A stretch of 61,695 nucleotides of DNA from CAYLUN01 sp964386865 (GTDB lineage Bacteria > Verrucomicrobiota > Kiritimatiellia > RFP12 > UBA1067), in NCBI GenBank assembly GCA_964386865.1, contig CAYLUN010000029.1, positions 1-61,695 of the forward strand, read 5' to 3'. Positions 8,736 through 16,546 of the stretch are shown here, in pieces. The notes below the pieces were generated by a model. That model ran no database searches. It worked only from the letters and a program-made list of their open reading frames with translations, and had not been told where the DNA came from. Each line of letters begins with the position of its first letter. The stretch's first letter is position 1. The position numbers were made by a program, and so were the translations under genes.

Positions 8736-8888
8736 CAGACTACACAAGATGAAGTCTCGGGCCTGCTTACATGATTCACCTGATTACTAGCCTTTTGAAT
8801 TCGATCATGCCAATCATGCAGTCCGGCCAAAAGAACCGAAGTTAGTGGCTGTACGGGCTGCTAGCGGCAGCCGCCGCGTGCGCCTCGG

Positions 8889-10595
8889 TCACTCGCGCGC
8901 CGCGCTGACCAGATCGAAGCCGCCGCGCTCATACAAGCGCAGGTACAGGCTGGCCATGCCCCAGGCCAGCGCCGCGAATACTAGGGCGGCTACCACACTC
9001 CACACCCCATGCGCGAACAGCGTTGCCGCCGCCAAAGCAAGAAGCGCAAGGAGCCCCCCTACAAGCAGAAGGATGACGAGGCAACCGCCTCGACCCGGCC
9101 GCGTCCGCGTATCGTTTGACACGCCGGAGAGCGCGAACACACACAGGCAGGGCGAAAAGGCCACACTCAAGAAGACCAGCTTCGCTCCGCCCGCCGCCAG
9201 CGAGGCGACCGGAAAGCCCCACGGCCCCGACAGAGCAGCCCCTACGGCCACCAGCACGGGCGCCAGGACGGCGCCACGGAGCAGCGCGGCCTTGAACGTG
9301 AGCCTCGCCAGCTCGCGCAGCCGCAGCGGATACAACGCCACGCGCGCAAGCTGCACTCCGAACACCCTCGCGCCGCCGGCCAACTGGTCGAAGCCAGACG
9401 CCAGCGGCAGGCCTAGGAGCAGGCCGACCCCAAGCGCGATGCCCTCGGCCCAAGCGAGCCCGCTGGCCAAAAACAGCGGCGCCCACGCGCGCAGCCAGGC
9501 GAGCGCCACACCGGCCGCCAGGAACAGCGTGCCGCTCCGCATGAGGCGGGTCCACGCGGGCGTGCGGGCGGCGACGCAGTCCAGCACCAGCCGCTCCCTC
9601 CCGGAGAGCCTGCGCAAGAACAGCCGCTCGATCCAGCCGTCCGCGGTGCGGTCGAGGGGCGACCGACGCCACTCGTCCGCCAGGTCCGCCGCCAAGCCAG
9701 GGGGCTCGCCCGAGGTCGGCACGAAATCCGCCCCTTCGTCGTCGGCCTCGAACTCCCTCTCCGACTTCACGTCGAGCAGCGCCAGCAGCGCACGCTCCGG
9801 GGCGAGCCGAGCGATCAACACGCGAACCGCGCGTGCTCCTGTCGCGGCCAGCAGCAGGGCCGGCGCCAGCCCCAAGGCCCAAGCCGGCGGCAGCGCCCCC
9901 GTCCCGGCCATGAGCGCGGCGGCCAGCCAGCCGCCCGGCGAAAGCAGCGTCAGGGTCTCAGCCTGCCGAACCAAGAAGTCGAACAGCCAGGCCCGGGAGC
10001 CGGGCACCCACAGCGCCGCGAGAAGGATGAACGGCAATAAGCCGGCCGACCGTGCGAGCGCGTGCTGCGGTGGGAGCAGCGCCAGCCAGACGGAGACCGA
10101 CCAGACGGCCGCGCCGCACAAGGCCGCAAGCGGCACGACGGCCAGCCACGTCCAAGGGGCCTGCGCCTCGAACCCGGCCAGCAACGAGAAGAGGACGAGC
10201 GCGTCCAGACAGGGGCGCCAAAGGATGCTGCGCACGCGCCGGCGCGACAGGCTCGCGAGCTCCTCCGGCGCGATCGGCAGATTGAGCAGCGCCGGCGGAA
10301 GGTCCAAGGCCCGCGCCCGCACGCTGAACGCGCCCAGGAGCATGACACATAGGAACCAGGCCGCCACCACGCCGGACCGGGCCGCGCTCGGGCAGGCTCC
10401 CGCATAGACGCTCAGCAAGACGATGACGGGAACCAGCAGCAGCGCGACCCGCAGCAAGACGTAGCGAATCTCAGCCGGCACGGCCCTTCGCAGCCACCAC
10501 CGTCGCAGCGCGCGGCGCAAGGCCGGCGAAGCGTGACGCTCGGCGCGCAGCCGCGCGCGGATGGCGCGCGAGAAGGCTGGGCTGTGCAACTTCAC
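8889..10595 (-). CDS. Large membrane protein, probable ABC exporter permease
   Basis: A 568-residue protein with roughly a dozen hydrophobic segments, in two membrane blocks (about 45-260 and 350-560). A charged linker around 270-345 contains DDEGAD. No family motif is recognised. Its start codon overlaps the stop of the preceding ATPase gene (ATGA), so it is very likely that ATPase's membrane partner in an ABC-2-like exporter. The substrate is unknown. The N-terminus is strongly basic (RAIRARLRAERHASPALRR), which may contact the ATPase or the membrane surface. Confidence 0.7.
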   Translation of the reverse strand: MKLHSPAFSRAIRARLRAERHASPALRRALRRWWLRRAVPAEIRYVLLRVALLLVPVIVLLSVYAGACPSAARSGVVAAWFLCVMLLGAFSVRARALDLPPALLNLPIAPEELASLSRRRVRSILWRPCLDALVLFSLLAGFEAQAPWTWLAVVPLAALCGAAVWSVSVWLALLPPQHALARSAGLLPFILLAALWVPGSRAWLFDFLVRQAETLTLLSPGGWLAAALMAGTGALPPAWALGLAPALLLAATGARAVRVLIARLAPERALLALLDVKSEREFEADDEGADFVPTSGEPPGLAADLADEWRRSPLDRTADGWIERLFLRRLSGRERLVLDCVAARTPAWTRLMRSGTLFLAAGVALAWLRAWAPLFLASGLAWAEGIALGVGLLLGLPLASGFDQLAGGARVFGVQLARVALYPLRLRELARLTFKAALLRGAVLAPVLVAVGAALSGPWGFPVASLAAGGAKLVFLSVAFSPCLCVFALSGVSNDTRTRPGRGGCLVILLLVGGLLALLALAAATLFAHGVWSVVAALVFAALAWGMASLYLRLYERGGFDLVSAARE

Positions 10596-11326
10596 GCCGG
10601 GCTTTCCCGAAGCTTCCGGAAGAGGCTTTCGAGGGGGTTTGCCTCATCCTGCGCGCCAGCGCGCAGCTCCTCGATCCCGGCCCACGCGCGCAAGCGCCCC
10701 TCGTGAAGCACGGCTACGCGGCTCGAGAACCGCTCCGCGACGTCCAGAAGCTGCGTCGAGTAAATCACGGTCCGGCCGCGGGCGGCAGCCGCAAGGGCCT
10801 CGCGCTTAAAGAAGGTCAGCGCCAGAGGATCCATGCCCGACGAGAGCGGCTCGTCCAGCAGCCACAGCTCGGGGTCGACAAGCAGCAGCGCCGCGAGCGC
10901 GGTCTTGTACATCTGGCCGCGCGAGAGCGTGCCGACCGGCGCCAGCGCGAGCGGCAGGAGATCCAGCTCCCGCAAGAGCGAGATGGCGCGCTCAGGCGCG
11001 TCCGCGTCATCCCGGCCGTAGAGGCGCGCGATGACCGACAGGTTGTGGATGACCGAGCGCTCCCAGAACAGCACGGGGAAATCCGGCAGGAAGAAGTAGC
11101 GGCGGCGCAAAGCCAAGTCGCCTCGGCTGAACGGGTGACCATCAAACAGCAGGTCGCCTCGGTCGGCGCCGACCACGCCCGCCAGACAGCGCAACAGGGT
11201 CGTCTTGCCGGCGCCGTTCAAGCCGAGGACGGCGACCAACTGCCCCGGGCCGACCTCAAGCGTCACCTGATCCAGCGCCCGAACCGCGCCGTAGCGCCGC
11301 GACACGTTGCGAAGCTCAAGCTGCAT
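10592..11326 (-). CDS. ABC transporter ATP-binding protein
   Basis: A 244-residue ABC ATPase with Walker A GLNGAGKT (35-42), signature LSRGQ (135-139, a variant of LSGGQ) and Walker B LWLLDEP (155-161). A switch His is not obvious in the usual place (VIYSTQLL). The start at 11326 has GGAGGAG just upstream; an in-frame ATG 12 codons earlier lacks this. The stop overlaps the membrane partner's start by 4 nt. Similarity is closest to CcmA/NatA-type exporter ATPases that pair with ABC-2 membrane proteins. Confidence 0.9.
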   Translation of the reverse strand: MQLELRNVSRRYGAVRALDQVTLEVGPGQLVAVLGLNGAGKTTLLRCLAGVVGADRGDLLFDGHPFSRGDLALRRRYFFLPDFPVLFWERSVIHNLSVIARLYGRDDADAPERAISLLRELDLLPLALAPVGTLSRGQMYKTALAALLLVDPELWLLDEPLSSGMDPLALTFFKREALAAAARGRTVIYSTQLLDVAERFSSRVAVLHEGRLRAWAGIEELRAGAQDEANPLESLFRKLRESPA

Positions 11327-11377
11327 CTCGCTCCTCCCCGCGCGCACAGGCCGGGCCTGCAACCCGGCTGGACGCCC

Positions 11378-13447
11378 TCACCGCACCACGAACGGCACGC
11401 TCTGCGTGACGGCCGTGACCGTCCGGTTGGTGTCCCCGCGCGTGACGCAGCCGAGAATGAAGTAGCCCGTCTGCCCCGGCTTCAGCACCGACGCGTCCGC
11501 CCTCAGCAGCACCCCCGCGCGCTCCTGCTTGTTGGTGGGCTGCAGCCCCGTCACGGTGAGCCCGTGCGGCGGCCACACCACGGTCGGCATGTACAGCCCG
11601 CCCAGATGCGTAGCCATCGTCGCGCTCAAGATCGTCAGCCGCAGCGGCTCCGTCGCGCTCACCGGCACAGGCTCTTTGAAGGCCACGGGCATCGGGATCC
11701 TCGGATCCGGCACCGCGGTCTTGACCACCTGGTCGACCCGCATGGCGCGCGCGCCATAGCCGACCTTGGCCGACAGCTCTCCAAACGCCTGCCGCTCCAG
11801 CCGCCCGCCGGGCCCGTAGGTAAAGCTGATCGGCACCGCGGGCCGCATCACCTCGCGCCCGCCAATCTCCGCCCGCCCCGTAAGCGACAGGCCGAACACG
11901 GTCCGGGGGAAGCGCAGACCCTCCGTCGAGACCGTCATCTTCGCCGTCGTCGCGCCGGCCGGGATCAGCCCGCCCTCGCAGGCAATGCTCAGGGGCGGGT
12001 AATCCAGACTTACGCGCACCTCGCCGTCGAAACCGTGGATGCGGTTCAGGTGAAGCGTGACCAGCGCGCTCCCGTCCGACGGGATGTTCAGCGAGGCGGG
12101 CGCAAGCCACAGCTGGTAGTCCGGCTGCGGCGGGCCGACCCGGAGGCGGTACGCCAGCTCCGCTCCGCCGCGCCCCTCGAGGTCGGCAACCTCCACCTCG
12201 TACGCGCCGTCCTCCGGCAGCGTCACGGCCACCGAAGGGTCGCGCCCACACACGGCGGCCCGCAGCGTCGCGTTCGTGTCGAACGCGCCGGACGCGACGA
12301 CCCCGCCCCGGCCGCCGCGCACCGTCAACTGCGGCTTGAGCGGCGACCCCAGCGCCTGGGCCCGCGCGTCCACGTAGAGCGTCTCTCCCTTCTTGCCCTC
12401 GAACCGGTAGCGGTCGACACCGCCCGCCGCGTCCAGGTCGCCGTTGACCACGCACGGCCAGGCGATCGCCTGCGCCGTCTCCGGCGTATCATTCGGCTCT
12501 TTTTCGTCGGCGTCAGCCTCGTCCGACAGGTCGAAGCGCAGCCCCGGCAGCGCGTAGGCGTCGCCGACCAGCGCCTCTAGGCACAGCTCGCTGTTCTTGC
12601 CGCCCGTGAAAAGGCGCACCCGCCGCTGCTCCAAGTTGAACCCGGCGAGCCGCACGTTCAGGCTCTCCCCCGCTTGGGCCCCCAGAGGCAAGAAGCCCGT
12701 CACCAGCGGCAAGCAGCCCAGCTTGACGCGATAGACCGACGCGTTCCAGCCCCTGCTCGCGACGCTCGACACGCTGAGCGTGTACGCGCCGTCTTCCGGC
12801 ACCTCAAGCACCGCGACCGGCGCCGTGTCCGCGTCATAGACCGTCACCCCGCCGCACGGCCGGCCCGCCGCATCGGCAAACGCCAGCGCGGGGCGGAACA
12901 CTCCGCGCGGCAACACCTGGCCCTCTGTGAAAGCGACCAGCGTCATCCCTTTCGCCGCCTGAAACCGGTAACGGTCCACCGCGTCTGGCCTGCGGATGCG
13001 GCCGTTCAAAGCCGCCGGCAGCCCGGCCAGCGCGATCTCCGACACGGCCGCCCGGTTCGTGAACGCCTCGGTCGTCTCAGGCAGCGCCGCGATGTCGAAC
13101 GGCTGCGGATTGCTCAGCCGGTAGGCCGTGCCCACGCGAAAGGTGCGCAGGCCCGGCTTGGCCTCTTTCTCGACCGTGACTTTGAAGCGGAACCGGTTCG
13201 GCACCAGCGTCGCGATCGGCTTGCCCTTCTTCGAATACGTCACCTCGCGCGGCGCGCCGATGAGCGTCGCCTTGACCCCCTCGCCGCTGAACACCCCGTG
13301 CGCGATGTCGACCAGTTCGCCGCCGACTTCGATTTCGAACTCGCTCGCAACCGCCCCGCCCGCAGGATAGACAAAGGCCAGCTCCGGATCGCCCGCTGCC
13401 CAGGCTGTTCCACACAGCATCAGCCCCGCTGCCAGAAAGACACGCAT
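11378..13447 (-). CDS. Secreted protein with PPC (pre-peptidase C-terminal) domains
   Basis: A 689-residue exported protein with signal peptide MRVFLAAGLMLCGTAWA, chosen over an upstream start because a G-rich ribosome site precedes ATG 13447. At least two bacterial pre-peptidase-like domains are visible, one around 170-260 (DAVDRYRFQAAKGMTLV) and one around 325-430 (EKEPNDTPETAQAI, then GGVDRYRFEGKKGETL). Beta-sandwich regions follow. No protease residues are seen. Proteins of this shape are common in Planctomycetes and Verrucomicrobia, where they accompany secreted or cytochrome-linked systems. It lies 51 nt upstream of the ABC ATPase and may be co-transcribed with it. Confidence 0.75.
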   Translation of the reverse strand: MRVFLAAGLMLCGTAWAAGDPELAFVYPAGGAVASEFEIEVGGELVDIAHGVFSGEGVKATLIGAPREVTYSKKGKPIATLVPNRFRFKVTVEKEAKPGLRTFRVGTAYRLSNPQPFDIAALPETTEAFTNRAAVSEIALAGLPAALNGRIRRPDAVDRYRFQAAKGMTLVAFTEGQVLPRGVFRPALAFADAAGRPCGGVTVYDADTAPVAVLEVPEDGAYTLSVSSVASRGWNASVYRVKLGCLPLVTGFLPLGAQAGESLNVRLAGFNLEQRRVRLFTGGKNSELCLEALVGDAYALPGLRFDLSDEADADEKEPNDTPETAQAIAWPCVVNGDLDAAGGVDRYRFEGKKGETLYVDARAQALGSPLKPQLTVRGGRGGVVASGAFDTNATLRAAVCGRDPSVAVTLPEDGAYEVEVADLEGRGGAELAYRLRVGPPQPDYQLWLAPASLNIPSDGSALVTLHLNRIHGFDGEVRVSLDYPPLSIACEGGLIPAGATTAKMTVSTEGLRFPRTVFGLSLTGRAEIGGREVMRPAVPISFTYGPGGRLERQAFGELSAKVGYGARAMRVDQVVKTAVPDPRIPMPVAFKEPVPVSATEPLRLTILSATMATHLGGLYMPTVVWPPHGLTVTGLQPTNKQERAGVLLRADASVLKPGQTGYFILGCVTRGDTNRTVTAVTQSVPFVVR

Positions 13448-13634
13448 GCGCCGCCCCCCTTTTGTTGCCCGCAAGTGTAAACAATCCGCTCCAGCCCGCG
13501 CCACAGAAAAAAGCTGGCTGTACTTTCCGCCCCAGGGCTGTGTAGACTAAAGAGCCGTTGTTAGGGACGGAACCGTCCCGCTCGAACCCCAAACCTGTAA
13601 CCCCGATCATAGAACAGCCCAACCCGTAACGACC

Positions 13635-14942
13635 ATGTCAGCCAACAACACCCCCGTCACACGCGAATCGGTTCTCGAATTCCACGCCGGCGGTAAGGTC
13701 GGCGTACGCCTGACCAAGCCCCTCAGAACCCAGCAGGACCTCTGCCTCGCCTACACGCCCGGCGTCGCCCACGCCGTGAGGGAAATCGCCGCCAACCCCG
13801 GAAGCGTCTTTGACATCACCGCCAAGAACACCCTCGTGGCCGTGGTCTCGGACGGCACCGCCATCCTCGGCCTCGGCGACCTCGGCGCCGCCGCCTCGAT
13901 CCCCGTGATGGAGGGCAAGGCCGTTCTCTTCAAGGCCTTCGGCGACGTCGACGCTTGGCCCGTTCCACTCGGCCGCTGCCGCCTCGGCGGCCTCGACACC
14001 GGCAAGACCGACCCCAAGAAGATCATCGAGGTCGTAGCCGCCCTCGCCCCCATGTACGGCGGCATCAACCTCGAAGACATTGCCGCGCCGGCCTGCTTCG
14101 AGATCGAAGACACCCTCGACGCCATGCTCGACATCCCCGTCTTCCACGACGACCAGTGGGGCACCGCTGTGATCACCCTCGCGGGAGTCATGAACTACTG
14201 CCTGCTCTGCGGCCGCGACATCTCCGCCCTGCGCGTCGTCATCAACGGCGCGGGCGCCGCCGGCATCCGCATCGCCGACATGTGCAAGGCCGCAGGCGTC
14301 AAGAACCTGACCATCTGCGACACCAAGGGCGTGGTCAGCGAGGACCGCGCCGACCTCAACGACCACAAGCGCCGCCACGCCGTCAAGCCCGGCCCCAAGA
14401 CCCTCGCCGACGCGCTCAAGGGCGCCCACGTCTTTGTCGGCGTCTCCGCCGCGGACTGCGTCAGCGAGGAGGACGTCAAGGGCATGGCCGACTACCCCGC
14501 CATCTTCGCGATGTCCAACCCCGACCCCGAGATCCGCCCCGACAAAGTGGCCCACGCGCTCGCCGGCAAGCCCTACATCATGGCCACCGGCCGGTCAGAC
14601 TACCCGAACCAGATCAACAATGTGCTCGGCTTCCCCTTCCTCTTCCGCGGCGCGCTGGACGTGCGCGCCCGCACGATCAACACACAGATGAAGGTGGCGG
14701 CATCCCAGGCTCTCGCGGAGCTCGCCCGCCTGCCTGTGCCGGCCGACGTACAGGCCGTCTACCCGCATGAGAAGCTGTCGTTCGGCCCGGGCTACATCAT
14801 CCCCAAGCCCTTCGACAAGCGCCTGTTCGTCGAGATCTCCTACGCCGTCGCCGAAGCGGCCGTGGCCTCGGGCGCTGCGCCCGCAGACACCGACCTCGCT
14901 GCGCTGAAGGCCTCGCTCGCCGCGCGCAACGCCGCGCGCTAA
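13635..14942 (+). CDS. Malic enzyme (oxaloacetate-decarboxylating malate dehydrogenase)
   Basis: A 435-residue short-form malic enzyme that converts malate to pyruvate and CO2 with NAD(P)+ reduction. Visible family motifs are AYTPGVA (39-45), SDGTAILGLGDLG, EGKAVLFKAF, GGINLEDIAAPACFEIE, FHDDQWGTA and a dinucleotide-binding GAGAAG. The phosphotransacetylase domain of long MaeB proteins is absent. Just after GDVDAWPV there are about nine extra residues (GRCRLGG and neighbours) compared with the MaeB sequence I recall. There is no clear Shine-Dalgarno sequence, and the leader holds a perfect 7-bp hairpin at about 13564-13579 (GGGACGG-AA-CCGTCCC). Cofactor preference cannot be judged. Confidence 0.92.
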   Translation: MSANNTPVTRESVLEFHAGGKVGVRLTKPLRTQQDLCLAYTPGVAHAVREIAANPGSVFDITAKNTLVAVVSDGTAILGLGDLGAAASIPVMEGKAVLFKAFGDVDAWPVPLGRCRLGGLDTGKTDPKKIIEVVAALAPMYGGINLEDIAAPACFEIEDTLDAMLDIPVFHDDQWGTAVITLAGVMNYCLLCGRDISALRVVINGAGAAGIRIADMCKAAGVKNLTICDTKGVVSEDRADLNDHKRRHAVKPGPKTLADALKGAHVFVGVSAADCVSEEDVKGMADYPAIFAMSNPDPEIRPDKVAHALAGKPYIMATGRSDYPNQINNVLGFPFLFRGALDVRARTINTQMKVAASQALAELARLPVPADVQAVYPHEKLSFGPGYIIPKPFDKRLFVEISYAVAEAAVASGAAPADTDLAALKASLAARNAAR

Positions 14943-14994
14943 GCGCCCGCGCTGGCGCGCATGCTTACAGAATATTATTTTCTGGTTTTCCGTG

Positions 14995-15024
14995 TTGCGG
15001 AGGCGGCCCGGACTGTGCTAGTAT
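14995..15024 (+). promoter_or_regulatory. Orphan promoter with extended -10
   Basis: TTGCGG (14995-15000), 18 nt, TAGTAT (15019-15024) preceded by TGc, an extended -10. No open reading frame of note follows before the terminator at 15067-15103. Confidence 0.5.
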
Positions 15025-15030
15025 CTTTTT

Positions 15031-15103
15031 ACACACAACCCGAAATAAGATATAAAACACCACACAGTTTCCTGCCGGTTCTGCCGGCAGGAAACTTTTT
15101 TTT
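15031..15103 (+). ncRNA. Candidate small RNA, about 73 nt
   Basis: The stretch between the orphan promoter and a very strong intrinsic terminator would yield a RNA of about 73 nt. It has an A/C-rich unstructured 5' half (about 15031-15065) and a 12-bp terminator stem. No Shine-Dalgarno sequence or sensible reading frame lies inside. The alternative is that the terminator only ends the malic enzyme transcript (stop at 14942) and the promoter match is chance. Confidence 0.4.
15067..15103 (+). terminator. Rho-independent terminator
   Basis: A perfect 12-bp stem (15067-15078 with 15084-15095), a 5-nt loop and eight T. It works on the plus strand, downstream of malic enzyme and of the candidate small RNA. 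Confidence 0.93.
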
Positions 15104-15182
15104 GCGCCTGACGGGTCATGAAAAAAATACGCGGGCCAGCCTCTCGGCCGCCCGCGCCTTCTATGCTCTCGACAACAAGCCG

Positions 15183-15401
15183 TTACTTGGCTCCACAGCC
15201 CTTCTTCTCGGCCGCCGCCGCATCCTTCTTGCAGCAGGCGCATTTGTCGCACTTGCAGTCCGCCTTCTTCTCGGACGCCGAGCAACCGCAGGCTTCACAC
15301 TTGGCGGAAGCCTTCTTCTCGCACTGCGACGGGCACTGCGCCACCGCCGTCGAAACCAGCATCGCCGCAGCGATGGCCATCACACTCAAGAATGTCTTCA
15401 T
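15183..15401 (-). CDS. Small secreted cysteine-rich protein
   Basis: A 72-residue protein with signal peptide 1-21 (MKTFLSVMAIAAAMLVSTAVA) and a mature part of about 51 residues. That part contains 11 cysteines (23, 27, 35, 38, 40, 49, 51, 54, 56, 57, 69) spaced among Lys, Ala and Glu. The density and CXC/CXXC/CC patterns resemble metallothionein-like or disulfide-packed peptides. No family is recognised. The ATG at 15401 has GGGAG upstream and a good promoter, TTGACC-N17-TATCCT. Export makes periplasmic metal binding or a surface peptide plausible (inference). A shadow of a longer gene is unlikely given the signal peptide and ribosome site. Confidence 0.75.
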   Translation of the reverse strand: MKTFLSVMAIAAAMLVSTAVAQCPSQCEKKASAKCEACGCSASEKKADCKCDKCACCKKDAAAAEKKGCGAK

Positions 15402-15463
15402 CTTGTTCTCCCTTTTCAAGGCCTTCAGAGGTCCGACCAATCTGAAGTGCTCTTGTTGATATA

Positions 15464-15492
15464 AGGATAGCCGATTTCCCCTGCCAGGTCAA
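15464..15492 (-). promoter_or_regulatory. Promoter and structured leader of the Cys-rich gene
   Basis: On the minus strand TTGACC (15492-15487), 17 nt, TATCCT (15469-15464). The leader contains a nested inverted repeat, CTTCAGA (15423-15429) with TCTGAAG (15441-15447), enclosing GGTC/GACC, which could form a hairpin just 5' of the ribosome site. Confidence 0.6.
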
Positions 15493-15559
15493 CCCCCACA
15501 TGGAAAGACGGCGTCCGACGCCTCCACGCCCACACACACCTATCCGGCCGAGAATACGC

Positions 15560-15660
15560 CTTTAGTCGTACACCTAAAGTCTCTCTTGTCGTTAATCGAT
15601 TATTATGTTTTTATAATATATTTTGTCTATTGACAGTTCAGGATCCTTATGTAACACTCT
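15560..15660 (+). promoter_or_regulatory. AT-rich promoter region of the PEP-CTERM gene
   Basis: An AT-rich island in GC-rich DNA. It holds a consensus TATAAT (15612-15617) with no good -35, a consensus TTGACA (15630-15635) with a weak -10 near 15652, and inverted repeats CTTTAG/CTAAAG (15560-15579) and ATTAT/ATAAT around 15602-15617. Which box is used cannot be decided. No gene is seen between 15402 and 15767. Confidence 0.4.
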
Positions 15661-15767
15661 CTCCACTTCGAGGCGCTTTCCCAAATTAGGCTCTCCGCCG
15701 CACCGCGGACTCCTGTGCCCCGGACAGCCGACACAATACGAAACGCCCAACGAGGAAGAGGAGACGG

Positions 15768-16472
15768 ATGAAAAAGTTACTCAGCACCTTCACGGCATTG
15801 GCAATGCCGCTACTCATGCAGGCCGCCGAAACGGCGATCTGGAACACCGCGAACAACACCGTGACCTACGCGAACAGCGTGTCCGGCGTCACCTCGGCCG
15901 GCGCGACGCTCGATTTCTCAAAATTCAACTCGGCCAGCGCCGCAGCGGCCGAAGGCCAAGCCGGCGCCTATACTCTGACGCGCGTCGTCCTGTCGATCGA
16001 CGGCTCGATCTCGGCGACCTTCCGCTTCATGAACTCAGCGGAGGATGACCGGAACGTCGCTTCCGCCTACCTCATCAACAACCCGGGCTTCTCGCTGACC
16101 GCGGGCGGAAACTCGGCGACCGAGGCCTACATCTACTCCGACCCCGCCACGCCCTTCGTAGTCGCCGGCGGCGAGACGGTGAACCACTCGTTCAACTCCT
16201 CCGGCACCGGACTCGCCCAGACGGATATCGTAACCGGGCTCGCGGCCTACACCGGCGACGACAAGCTGTCGTCGGCCGTGTCGCTGGGATTCCAGATCGG
16301 CGGCAGTTTCGGCGAGGACGTATTCACCGCGCTGAAAAACTCGCTGGGCTCGGCGGACGTCTCCGTCACCTACTATTACGACTTCACGCCGGTTCCTGAG
16401 CCCACCTGCCTGGCGCTCGTGGGCCTTGGCTGCGCGGCGCTCCTCGCCCGCCGCCGCCGCGCCGCGGCGTAA
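15768..16472 (+). CDS. PEP-CTERM sorted secreted protein
   Basis: A 234-residue protein with an N-terminal signal peptide (about 1-19) and a textbook PEP-CTERM tail: VPEP (about 207-210), a hydrophobic helix LALVGLGCAALLA and a terminal RRRR cluster. PEP-CTERM proteins are recognised, cleaved and re-anchored by exosortase during surface or exopolysaccharide assembly. The body is Gly/Ser/Ala/Asn-rich beta-type sequence (STVTYANSVSGV-like runs), similar to choice-of-anchor domains. GAGGAAGAGGAGA precedes the ATG. No exosortase lies in the window. The next gene downstream is a membrane/TPR protein. Confidence 0.88.
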   Translation: MKKLLSTFTALAMPLLMQAAETAIWNTANNTVTYANSVSGVTSAGATLDFSKFNSASAAAAEGQAGAYTLTRVVLSIDGSISATFRFMNSAEDDRNVASAYLINNPGFSLTAGGNSATEAYIYSDPATPFVVAGGETVNHSFNSSGTGLAQTDIVTGLAAYTGDDKLSSAVSLGFQIGGSFGEDVFTALKNSLGSADVSVTYYYDFTPVPEPTCLALVGLGCAALLARRRRAAA

Positions 16473-16546
16473 CGCGCGGCGCAGCCCGACACAAACGACG
16501 CCGCCACCCACCATCATGCACATCGCCGCATAGGGGAGGACACCCC

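Noticed and set aside
8736..8888. Small gene between mutM and the exporter permease
   Set aside because: Only short frames without ribosome sites; a GGCTGC/GCAGCC hairpin is all that can be seen.
15600..15620. AT-rich inverted repeat as a terminator
   Set aside because: The stem is short and A/T only, and no gene ends just upstream.
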